Shown here: one piece after another, positions 5,437 through 12,425 of the stretch | Layout: every line of letters starts with the position of its first letter | Position numbering within the stretch: position 1 is the first letter of the stretch | NCBI GenBank assembly: GCA_014379815.1 | Contig: JACMLA010000346.1 | Span: forward strand, 1-19,552 | DNA: 19,552 bases | Reading direction: 5' to 3' | Source: Bryobacteraceae bacterium | GTDB taxonomy: Bacteria > Acidobacteriota > Terriglobia > Bryobacterales > Bryobacteraceae | Notes under the pieces: generated by a model | Seen by the model: only the letters and a program-made list of their open reading frames with translations | Database searches by the model: none | Told to the model about the DNA's origin: nothing | Made by a program: the position numbers and the translations under genes

Positions 5437-6648
5437 TTGCTGAAACGTATTCTGCTCATTCTGATTCCACTGCTTCTGCTGCTGGGCTGGTTGCTGACGC
5501 GGGGAACGCCTCCTCCTGAAGTAGGCTACACGCAGCCTACGCGGGAAACCATTGTTAGCACTCTCACGACGAATGGGCGCGTCGACCCTTTCGAGTGGGC
5601 TGCCATTTATGCTGAGTCCGCAGGACCAGTACTTCAGGTCCATGTCACGCGAGGGCAGAATGTCAGGAAGGGCGAGATTCTGGCCACGGTCGGTTCGGCC
5701 CAGGCGCAAACAGAGCTTTCCTCAGCGCAGAGCCGTGTTAATGGCGCGCAAGCAGAGCTGGAGACCGTGCGTGCCGGTGGCAGGGCCACGGAACTGGCCG
5801 AGATCGAAAGCAATCTGCAAAGAGCACGTGCGGAACTGGCTAGTGGACAAACGGAAGTCACAGCCCTGGAGCGTCTGGCTGCCAAAAACGCGGCCACTCA
5901 GGCCGACCTGACGGCAGCAAAGACGGCGGTTCGTCAGGCGCAGTCGCAAATCGAGGCTTCGGAGCGCAGACGCGCCGCTTTGGTCACACAAGCGGACAGA
6001 CAGATAGCGGAAGCGCGGTTGTCAGAAGCTCAGGCGGGAGTGGCGGCGGCGGGTCGCCGAATTGCAGAATCGGTCGTGCGCAGCCCTGTGGACGGCGTTG
6101 TGTACGCTCTCGACATCCGGCCCGGTGCTTACGTTCAGCCAGGATCTGCTATTGCCCGGATCGGCAAGCTGGACCGTGTGCGTGTCACGGTCTTCGTCGA
6201 TGAACCCGAACTGGGTCGCATCGGGAAGAACATGCCGGTTGCCATCACCTGGGACGCACTTCCTGCCCGGGAGTGGAAGGGCGAAGTCGAGAGCGTACCT
6301 CTGCAGATCGTGCCGTTCGGTACCCGCCAGGTTGGCGAAGTAATCTGCGTCATCGAGAATCCGGATATGACGCTGATCCCGGGCACCAACGTCAATGCTG
6401 AAATTCGTTCGAAAGAGGTGGCCTCTGCGTTGACTTTGCCCAAAGAGGTACTGCGCCGGGAAGGAAATGAGACCGGCGTTTTGAAGATCGTTGACGAAAA
6501 GGTTCTGTGGCAAAAGGTCAAGCTGGGTGTGGCAAGTGTGACACGGTTCCAAATTCTGGAGGGCGTGCGGGAAGGCGAAAAAATCGCATTGCCGACTGAA
6601 ATTTCCTTGAAGACCGGCGATAAGGTCAAGCCAGTAGCCAGAATTTGA
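5437..6648 (+). CDS. HlyD/MacA-like periplasmic adaptor subunit
   Basis: A 403-aa membrane fusion protein of the type that links an inner-membrane pump to an outer-membrane channel. Residues 4-21 form a single membrane anchor (RILLILIPLLLLLGWLL). A first half-lipoyl domain follows (PVLQVHVTRGQNVRKGEILA, 64-83), then an Ala/Gln/Glu-rich coiled coil (about 88-210), the second half-lipoyl (RSPVDGVVYALDIRPGAYVQ, 215-234) and beta-barrel plus membrane-proximal domains to the end. The start is TTG 5437 with GGGAG shortly before it. No MacB-type ATPase, RND pump or TolC lies beside it, so the partner is elsewhere. Hence the adaptor class is clear but MacA identity is not assured. A weak stem followed by T6 lies downstream. 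Confidence 0.88.
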   Translation: MLKRILLILIPLLLLLGWLLTRGTPPPEVGYTQPTRETIVSTLTTNGRVDPFEWAAIYAESAGPVLQVHVTRGQNVRKGEILATVGSAQAQTELSSAQSRVNGAQAELETVRAGGRATELAEIESNLQRARAELASGQTEVTALERLAAKNAATQADLTAAKTAVRQAQSQIEASERRRAALVTQADRQIAEARLSEAQAGVAAAGRRIAESVVRSPVDGVVYALDIRPGAYVQPGSAIARIGKLDRVRVTVFVDEPELGRIGKNMPVAITWDALPAREWKGEVESVPLQIVPFGTRQVGEVICVIENPDMTLIPGTNVNAEIRSKEVASALTLPKEVLRREGNETGVLKIVDEKVLWQKVKLGVASVTRFQILEGVREGEKIALPTEISLKTGDKVKPVARI

Positions 6649-6660
6649 GTTAACTTGGTT

Positions 6661-6687
6661 ATGGCAGTAAACCTGCATACCTTTTTT
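6661..6687 (+). terminator. Weak intrinsic terminator-like stem after the adaptor gene
   Basis: ATGGCAG (6661-6667) can pair with CTGCAT (6673-6678) with one bulged G, and T6 follows at 6682-6687. The stem is short, so termination may be partial. It separates the adaptor gene from the JAMM/TonB fusion gene. Confidence 0.35.
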
Positions 6688-6718
6688 CGCCGTACATACG
6701 GTTGAGGGGCTTACAGTA

Positions 6719-8200
6719 GTGTCCGTTGCCAACGTTACTTCCACGCCTCAGGGTCATGTGATCTGGAGTCCGCAGGGAAAACCCGTGTCCGCTCATCTGA
6801 GTCGGCAGGCACTGGGCCGTTTGCAGCAGATGCAACTACGCGAGCCTGTGGTTTCCGCAGGTCGGGCTACTGAAATCGGGGGCCTACTGGTGGGGTTTGC
6901 CAGGCAATCTGAGGAAGTATTACACGTTGCGGTTGAGGAGATTGTTCCACTCCGTATCGAGCATGTCCGCGGAGCGTCGTTTACCCTTGGCGTTCGCGAT
7001 CGGCGGATTGTCCGCAGCGCGCTCAAGAAGTTTCGGGCCGAACAGGTCGTCGGGTGGTTTCGAACCCATACCAGACCGGGACTGTTTCTCGACGAACACG
7101 ACTTCAAGCTTTATCAGGAGTTTTTCGGTGCTCCCCTCCAGATAGCTCTTCTGGTGAAACCCGGCGATTCAGAAGAGGAGTCCGTAGGTGGGGTTTTCTT
7201 CTGGGAGGAAGGAGACGTTCGCCGATCTTCGCCATATCAGACCTTTCCAATTGGAAGTTTGGAAACGAAGACTGCTGAGTCGCAAAAAAGTGAGCCGCAA
7301 AAAATTGGCTTCATTCCGCCTGAGCCACCACGCACGCCGGCAGCAGCGGTGGCGAGAGCCGGGCAGGCTTCCCGATCACAGTCGTACCCGAAGATCTTTG
7401 TGTTCCTTGCCATAGCCGGAGCCGGACTGGCACTTGGGCTCTACTGGAATCCCAGACCTCTGAAGCGAAGTGAGTCCCCGCAGCGTCGCGAACGACTCGC
7501 CGCGGCAAGAGCGGCCGCAAAAGAAGTAGCAAAAGAACCTCGTGCGGTGTTCACTCCGCCCAGCCTCCCCGAGTCTGCACCTGAGCCGGAACCTCGGGTG
7601 ACCACTCCATACATCCCGCCGCCAGAACCGGTTGAGGTTTTCCGTGCTCGATCCGTCCCCGCGCCGAGGAAAAAAGCGCCACGAACTCTGGCGCCTCCTC
7701 CCGCACGACGGCCTGCTGTATCGGAACCAGTTCTTGAGAACACGGCGCCATCGATCATTGCTTCTGTACGCGACCTCCCGACGCTGCCTTTCCAGCGCCA
7801 GGATGCGATCGTAGAAACCACAGTGGAGACCGTCAGGCCTTCCGCACTGCGGCGGGTAGTCGGGTCTATTCCGGGGTTCGGTTTTCTCAAGCGACGAAAG
7901 CCTGCACCGGATGTGGAAAATTACACGCCCGCAAAAGCCCGGAAACAGGTTCGCCCCAAATCGCCTCAGGCTCTGGCGGCAGCGGTACCGGTTCGCCTGC
8001 GTCTGAGCCTGAGTTCCCATGGCGAGGTCGAGAGAACCGAGTTGCTGACGCGCAAAGTAGAACCGCTGGTAGCGCAACTGGCGATGGATGCGGTGCAGAA
8101 GTGGCAGTTTGAGCCTGCCCGTCTGGACGACAAGCCAGTTGCCAGCGAAGTGGTAGTGCAGTTCCGGTTCCCGGCGGTCGCGGCCGGCGGGGGAGGTTGA
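6719..8200 (+). CDS. JAMM-like domain / membrane anchor / TonB C-terminal-like fusion protein
   Basis: A 493-aa protein with three recognisable parts. Residues 45-165 look like a JAB/MPN (JAMM) domain: the glutamate motif TEIGGLLVGF (E52), then VVGWFRTHTRPGLFLDEHD, where H117 and D128 keep the spacing of the second His and the Asp of the zinc motif. The first His is Arg115 and the usual Ser is Asp125, so zinc-dependent peptidase activity is doubtful. One membrane segment lies at 225-242 (KIFVFLAIAGAGLALGLYW), followed by a long Pro/Ala/Arg-rich linker (250-420). The end (422-485: VPVRLRLSLSSHGEVERTEL and MDAVQKWQFEPARLDDKPVA) resembles a TonB C-terminal domain. Topology suggests the JAMM part in the cytosol and the TonB part in the periplasm. 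GTG start with GAGGGG upstream. No ExbB/ExbD nearby. Confidence 0.75.
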   Translation: MSVANVTSTPQGHVIWSPQGKPVSAHLSRQALGRLQQMQLREPVVSAGRATEIGGLLVGFARQSEEVLHVAVEEIVPLRIEHVRGASFTLGVRDRRIVRSALKKFRAEQVVGWFRTHTRPGLFLDEHDFKLYQEFFGAPLQIALLVKPGDSEEESVGGVFFWEEGDVRRSSPYQTFPIGSLETKTAESQKSEPQKIGFIPPEPPRTPAAAVARAGQASRSQSYPKIFVFLAIAGAGLALGLYWNPRPLKRSESPQRRERLAAARAAAKEVAKEPRAVFTPPSLPESAPEPEPRVTTPYIPPPEPVEVFRARSVPAPRKKAPRTLAPPPARRPAVSEPVLENTAPSIIASVRDLPTLPFQRQDAIVETTVETVRPSALRRVVGSIPGFGFLKRRKPAPDVENYTPAKARKQVRPKSPQALAAAVPVRLRLSLSSHGEVERTELLTRKVEPLVAQLAMDAVQKWQFEPARLDDKPVASEVVVQFRFPAVAAGGGG

Positions 8201-8222
8201 CGAGACCGCCTCAACATCGTGC

Positions 8223-8228
8223 TACCCT
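8223..8228 (+). promoter_or_regulatory. Possible extended -10 (TGC-TACCCT) for the phoH block
   Basis: TCGTGCTACCCT contains TG-n-TACCCT 65 bp before the phoH start. TTGACG stands upstream at 8197-8202 but the 20-bp spacing is too long for a standard pair. Low-confidence promoter candidate. Confidence 0.25.
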
Positions 8229-8293
8229 GAAGTTGGATGCGTAGTTTCCGCTGTAATCCCGCCATTGTCAGCTCCCCAAACCGCTTTTAGTAA

Positions 8294-9325
8294 ATGAGAG
8301 TTCAGGTTTCGCTTACCTCGGGTATAGAGTCCCTGTTCGGGACACGAGACGAGAATATACGCCTGATCGAGTCAGGCTTGAATGTCCGAACCAGGGTAAC
8401 CAGCGACAGCATTGAAATCGAGGGCGAACAGGAAAACGTAGTTCGTGCGCAACGCATTCTGGACGATTACGCCACACTGATCCGGGAAAACCAGCTGGTT
8501 CCGAACGGCGACCTCAATAGCTATTTGCGCGTCGTCGTGAGTGATCCGGATACCTCTCTTCGAGGTCTGGTTCAGAGCGGGCGACAACGTGCCTTCGGAA
8601 AGAAGACACTTGCTCCCAAGACGCTGAATCAGCGGCGCTATATCGATTCCATCGAACGGAACGACCTGGTTTTCGGTATTGGACCCGCCGGGACGGGCAA
8701 GACTTATCTCGCGGTTGCCATGGCGGTATCCGCGCTGTTAAACAAGAAAATCAATCGCATCATCCTCACGCGGCCCGCGGTCGAAGCAGGCGAACGACTG
8801 GGGTTTCTCCCGGGTACCTTGCAGGAGAAGGTAGACCCGTATCTTCGGCCTTTGTACGACGCACTGTACGACATGCTCGATTCGGAGCGCGTAGAAAAGC
8901 TGCTGGAGAAGGGTGGTATCGAGGTCGCGCCGATTGCCTTTATGCGAGGCCGGACCCTGAGTGACGCCTTCATCATCGTCGACGAGGCGCAGAATACGAC
9001 GCCTGAGCAGATGAAGATGGTGTTGACGAGACTAGGATTTAACTCGAAAATGGTCGTGACTGGAGATGTAACCCAGATCGATTTGCCCAACGGTCGAACC
9101 AGCGGACTCACACAGGTGGTCGACGTACTGCGGGGCTCAGAGGGAATCGGCTTTGTGTTTTTCGAAGACGTCGACGTCGTCCGACACTCTCTGGTACAGC
9201 GGATCGTGCGTGCGTATGAAAAATACAACCAGCAGATCGGTGCTGGTCGGCAGCTGACACTCCGGCTTTCGGATAACACAGCAGACGGAGAACCCGTTCT
9301 CGCCATCGCCCCAGTTGAGGGCTGA
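8294..9325 (+). CDS. phoH: PhoH-like ATPase (PhoL type)
   Basis: A 343-aa cytosolic P-loop protein. An N-terminal KH-like part (1-75, NIRLIESGLNVRTRVTSDSI) precedes the PhoH ATPase domain with Walker A GPAGTGKT (130-137), Walker B VDEAQN (229-234) and sensor region VTGDVTQIDLP. The length is typical of the standalone PhoH/PhoL group found next to ybeY. The family is tied to RNA and ribosome metabolism; the precise reaction is unsettled. ATG 8294 starts the gene after a 93-bp gap. It heads a cotranscribed block: ybeY starts 14 bp after its stop, ybeY and corC overlap, and era starts inside the corC end. Confidence 0.95.
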   Translation: MRVQVSLTSGIESLFGTRDENIRLIESGLNVRTRVTSDSIEIEGEQENVVRAQRILDDYATLIRENQLVPNGDLNSYLRVVVSDPDTSLRGLVQSGRQRAFGKKTLAPKTLNQRRYIDSIERNDLVFGIGPAGTGKTYLAVAMAVSALLNKKINRIILTRPAVEAGERLGFLPGTLQEKVDPYLRPLYDALYDMLDSERVEKLLEKGGIEVAPIAFMRGRTLSDAFIIVDEAQNTTPEQMKMVLTRLGFNSKMVVTGDVTQIDLPNGRTSGLTQVVDVLRGSEGIGFVFFEDVDVVRHSLVQRIVRAYEKYNQQIGAGRQLTLRLSDNTADGEPVLAIAPVEG

Positions 9326-9339
9326 TTCGGCTACTATCC

Positions 9340-9843
9340 ATGTCTTCGGACGGCAGTTTACTGATTTACCGAAGGGCAGGCAGTCTATTACCCAAACGGG
9401 AATTGCGTGCCTTTGCATCGTCACTAACCGCAGATGTGGCCGAAGGGCGAACCTTTACCTGTCTGCTAACTGACGATCGCGAACTAGCCCGCCTGAATCA
9501 GATGTTCCTCAGTAAAGCGGGGCCTACCGACGTTCTTTCGTTTCCTTCCGGAGAAGCAAAAGCTCTGGGCGACATCGCCATTTCGGTCAATCGTGCAGCG
9601 GAGCAGGCAACCGAGCACGGCCACACCCTGGCCGAAGAAGTACGCATTCTGATGCTTCATGGAGTTTTGCACCTGCTGGGCTTTGACCACGAGAGGGATC
9701 GTGGCGCTATGGGCCGCGCCGAGAAACGCTGGCGTTCCGCTTACGGTCTGCCTTCAGGTCTGATTGAGCGATCTGGCAGTCAAACCGCCAGTCAAAACAA
9801 AGTCCTCGAACGGAAACGGGCAGCAGCCAGGCAGTCTACATGA
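9340..9843 (+). CDS. ybeY: Endoribonuclease YbeY (rRNA maturation factor)
   Basis: A 167-aa protein with the YbeY zinc signature HGVLHLLGFDH (H107, H111, H117) and the upstream conserved stretch LNQMFLSKAGPTDVLSFPSG. YbeY is a single-strand endoribonuclease needed for 16S rRNA 3'-end maturation and ribosome quality control. After the zinc motif come about 45 further residues, a basic, Gln/Ser-rich tail (SGSQTASQNKVLERKRAAAR) longer than in the E. coli protein. The start is ATG 9340, and the stop TGA overlaps the ATG of the next gene (ATGA). The position between phoH and corC-era is the widespread arrangement. Confidence 0.96.
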   Translation: MSSDGSLLIYRRAGSLLPKRELRAFASSLTADVAEGRTFTCLLTDDRELARLNQMFLSKAGPTDVLSFPSGEAKALGDIAISVNRAAEQATEHGHTLAEEVRILMLHGVLHLLGFDHERDRGAMGRAEKRWRSAYGLPSGLIERSGSQTASQNKVLERKRAAARQST

Positions 9844-11123
9844 TCATCGCCTTGTCCCTCGCCGCCCTTGTAATGGCAATGCTTCTGGTTCTGGTGACGC
9901 TGGTCCAGATGCTGTACATGGATTCGGTGCGCGTGAGGGCTCGCGAAATTGCGTTTCTTGAGTTGTTCCGCGAGAGGGTGAGCGAGCGAATCGGCATGCG
10001 TGCCGATGACGGAATTCTTTCCTTCTCGCTGATCAAACATAGTCTGCTTGCTTTGCTCGGTGTCGTCTTTATGTTCTTCGCCGGAGAATTCGGCCTCGCG
10101 CAGTTTCTGGAAGCAGCGGCCCTGAGCTGGCTGACGATGCTGATCTCTTCGTACGTTATTCCACAAAGTCTCTACCGGCGAACTTCAGGAGAGTGGTTCC
10201 TTTCGTTAGTTCCTGTCGTTCAGGTGCTGGCAATTCTCGTTCGGCCACTTACAGGATTACTCGGCTTCCTGCAGTCTCTGGCACAGCTGGGAGGGCGCGA
10301 CAATCCCGCGAGCGAGACATCCTCAGCCGAAGACAACATCGATGCGCTAATCACCGCCGGAGCAGAAGAAGGCATTCTGGAAGAAGAAGATCGCAAGCTG
10401 ATCCAGTCGGTTGTCGCCTTCGGAGACAAGACGGTGCGCGAAGTGATGACGCCGCGTCCGTCCATTGTGATGATCGCCGCGGATGCCACGCTGGAGCAAT
10501 TGCATCAGATTGTAATTCATGAGCAATACTCCCGAATTCCCATTTACGAAGGCACAATCGATAACATAACCGGGTTCGTGCATGTGAGAGACATGTTCCA
10601 GATCGACGACTCTTCCTACAGCAGCCGCAGGGTCCGGGAGGTCGCCCGGCCGATTCGTGCGATACCGGAAAGCAAGCCGGTCAATGACCTCATGCGGGAG
10701 ATGCAGAGCGAAGGCACTCACATGGCGATCGTGATCGATGAGTACGGAAGTACAGCTGGGCTGGTCACTATGGAGGACATGGTGGAAGAGATCGTGGGTG
10801 AAATCCGGGACGAACACGAACCCGCCCACGACATGGTTTCCGATTCGGAGGGCCGCTATATAGTGTCAGGCAGTTTCGACGTCGACCATCTCGGCGATCT
10901 CCTCGGGTTCCGTCCAGCCGAAGACACCGAGTCCACCACTGTGGGCGGCCTGGTTACCGAGTGGATGGGACGCGTCCCAGCGGCGGGCGAGTCTGTGGAG
11001 CACGAAGGTCTCCGCATCGAAGTGATGGGTGCAAACGAACTGCGCGTTGAGCAGGTTCGGATTTCGAGGGCAAAGCCCGCAGTTTCATCTAATGGAAGCT
11101 CCAACGGAAAAGATAAAGAATAG
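9840..11123 (+). CDS. CorC/HlyC (CNNM-CBS) membrane protein
   Basis: A 427-aa inner-membrane protein. Four hydrophobic segments (about 2-25, 64-82, 91-108, 117-139) form the DUF21/CNNM membrane domain. A paired CBS module follows (about 200-320), with VMTPR at 201-205 and the strongly conserved IDEYGSTAGLVTMEDMVEEI at 298-317. The CorC_HlyC domain (about 330-410, RYIVSGSFDVDHLGDLLGF) closes the protein, before a Ser/Asn/Lys-rich tail. Members of this family take part in Mg2+/Co2+ efflux or tolerance; the substrate cannot be set from sequence. The often used name 'hemolysin' is misleading. The start overlaps the ybeY stop; the last 32 bp contain the era start. Confidence 0.92.
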   Translation: MIIALSLAALVMAMLLVLVTLVQMLYMDSVRVRAREIAFLELFRERVSERIGMRADDGILSFSLIKHSLLALLGVVFMFFAGEFGLAQFLEAAALSWLTMLISSYVIPQSLYRRTSGEWFLSLVPVVQVLAILVRPLTGLLGFLQSLAQLGGRDNPASETSSAEDNIDALITAGAEEGILEEEDRKLIQSVVAFGDKTVREVMTPRPSIVMIAADATLEQLHQIVIHEQYSRIPIYEGTIDNITGFVHVRDMFQIDDSSYSSRRVREVARPIRAIPESKPVNDLMREMQSEGTHMAIVIDEYGSTAGLVTMEDMVEEIVGEIRDEHEPAHDMVSDSEGRYIVSGSFDVDHLGDLLGFRPAEDTESTTVGGLVTEWMGRVPAAGESVEHEGLRIEVMGANELRVEQVRISRAKPAVSSNGSSNGKDKE

Positions 11124-12081
11124 TTTTCGCTCTGGCTTCGTGTCTCTCGTTGGCCGCCCTAACGCAGGCAAATCGACGCTGCTAAATGCATTTGTGGGGT
11201 CGCACGTTGCGATCGTAACGGATAAACCACAGACGACGAGGATCAACGTACAGGGAATCTGGACATCGGACGAGTCACAAGTGATTTTCCTCGATACTCC
11301 GGGAATTCATAAGGGCGAATCTCTGTATAACCGCCGCATGATGCAGGAAGTGCGGAGCGCCCTGGAACAGCGCGACCTGATTCTCTACGTTGCCGATGCG
11401 ACGATGCGATTCACGAGTCAGGAAGATAAAGCCATCGATCTGGTCCGGAAGTCAGGTACGCCTGCTTTTCTGGTCTTAAACAAAGTCGACAAGCTGGCGA
11501 AACGATCAGAACTGCTCGCACTTCTGGAGAGATATAGCAAACAGTTCAATTTTCAGGAGTACGTTCCCGTTTCGGCCCTCAAAGGCGAAATGATGGACAC
11601 TCTCCGGGAATTGATCGTTAAATACCTCCCCGAAGGCCCCGAGTACTTCCCACCCGATCAGGTTACCGATCAACCGGAGCGCTACCTTGCCGCTGAGTTA
11701 ATCCGAGAGAAGATTCTGCGGGCCACTCATCAGGAAGTTCCTCACTCGATTGCCGTGTTCATCGACCACTGGGAAGAAACGCCAAAGACGACAAGAATCG
11801 CAGCAACTATCTATGTGGAGAGGGCGGGACAGAAAGGCATCATCATCGGAACGGGCGGTCAGATGCTTCGTCAAATTGGGACCGAAGCGCGAGAGGATAT
11901 CGAGGAAATGCTGGGTACTCATGCGTTTCTTGAGCTATTTGTCAAAGTGAAAGAGAACTGGCGGGAGAATCCTTTGTTCCTGAGTCAGCTGGACTGGAAG
12001 GTGAACCTGGCACAGATGACGACACCGGTACATCAGGCCGAAGCGCAGGACGGAGAAGACGGGCCCGTTGTCTTGCCATAG
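11092..12081 (+). CDS. era: GTPase Era, ribosome assembly factor
   Basis: A 329-aa GTPase with all G motifs: G1 GRPNAGKST (21-29), switch I region TDKPQTTR, G3 DTPG (68-71), G4 NKVD (130-133) and G5 SAL (161-163). A C-terminal KH domain carries GQKGIIIGTGGQMLRQIGTE. Era binds the 3' end of 16S rRNA and checks 30S assembly, which fits the neighbouring ybeY that processes the same end. ATG 11092 lies 32 bp inside the preceding gene in another frame. The C-terminus carries a short acidic extension (QAEAQDGEDGPVVLP). The stop codon falls inside a 13-bp tandem repeat. Confidence 0.97.
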   Translation: MEAPTEKIKNSFRSGFVSLVGRPNAGKSTLLNAFVGSHVAIVTDKPQTTRINVQGIWTSDESQVIFLDTPGIHKGESLYNRRMMQEVRSALEQRDLILYVADATMRFTSQEDKAIDLVRKSGTPAFLVLNKVDKLAKRSELLALLERYSKQFNFQEYVPVSALKGEMMDTLRELIVKYLPEGPEYFPPDQVTDQPERYLAAELIREKILRATHQEVPHSIAVFIDHWEETPKTTRIAATIYVERAGQKGIIIGTGGQMLRQIGTEAREDIEEMLGTHAFLELFVKVKENWRENPLFLSQLDWKVNLAQMTTPVHQAEAQDGEDGPVVLP

Positions 12082-12106
12082 TGTCTTGCCATAGTGTCCT
12101 GCGATA
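12068..12106 (+). repeat. Three tandem copies of a 13-bp unit at the era stop
   Basis: TTGTCTTGCCATA, GTGTCTTGCCATA and GTGTCCTGCGATA follow each other without gaps. The first copy encodes the last era codons (VLP) and the start of its TAG stop, the others lie beyond. This looks like slippage duplication that repeated the stop region. Confidence 0.85.
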
Positions 12107-12127
12107 GAACAAATCCGGCCTCGGTGC

Positions 12128-12133
12128 TACTCT
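12128..12133 (+). promoter_or_regulatory. Possible extended -10 (TGC-TACTCT), leaderless start for BON gene
   Basis: GGTGCTACTCT holds TG-n-TACTCT ending 8 bp before the ATG at 12142. Transcription would then begin at or next to the start codon, giving a leaderless message. No Shine-Dalgarno sequence is seen before this ATG, which fits. Confidence 0.35.
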
Positions 12134-12141
12134 CGGAACAA

Positions 12142-12423
12142 ATGCGCCTTTTCACGCTACTCTTCGTGCTTCTGGTGACGTTGCTTCCCGCGCTTTCGAA
12201 AGAGCCTGTTTCGGACGACCACCTTTACGATCAGGTCCGCATCCGTATGGCAAACGATCGCGAGATAGGCGGCAACGCGATCGAAGTGAAAGTCACCGAA
12301 GGGGTGGTCGAGATCTCCGGGAAAGTACGCAGCGACAGGCAGAAAGATCGTGCGGAGAAAATTACGCGGAAGGTCAAAGGCGTTAAGAGCGTTGTGAATA
12401 AGCTGACCGTGGCGCCTGTTTAG
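12142..12423 (+). CDS. Secreted BON-domain protein
   Basis: A 93-aa protein with a signal peptide (MRLFTLLFVLLVTLLPALS, probable cleavage after residue 19-20) and a single BON domain (about 25-93: DDHLYDQVRIRMANDREIGG, then GVVEISGKVRSDRQKDRAEK and VKGVKSVVNKLTVAPV). BON domains, as in OsmY, bind membranes or lipids in the periplasm. No lipobox cysteine is present, so it should be soluble in the periplasm. The start is ATG 12142; a GTG at 12094 in the same frame falls in the 13-bp repeat and would spoil the signal peptide. The following HDAC-family gene starts 2 bp after its stop. Confidence 0.85.
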   Translation: MRLFTLLFVLLVTLLPALSKEPVSDDHLYDQVRIRMANDREIGGNAIEVKVTEGVVEISGKVRSDRQKDRAEKITRKVKGVKSVVNKLTVAPV

Positions 12424-12425
12424 TC

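Noticed and set aside
6022..6744. 240-codon minus-strand frame opposite the adaptor gene
   Set aside because: Low-complexity His/Asp/Leu-rich translation typical of antisense frames of GC-rich genes.
9840..11123. Hemolysin function for the CBS membrane protein
   Set aside because: The name is historical. The domains (DUF21/CNNM, CBS pair, CorC_HlyC) point to a metal-ion efflux-type membrane protein.
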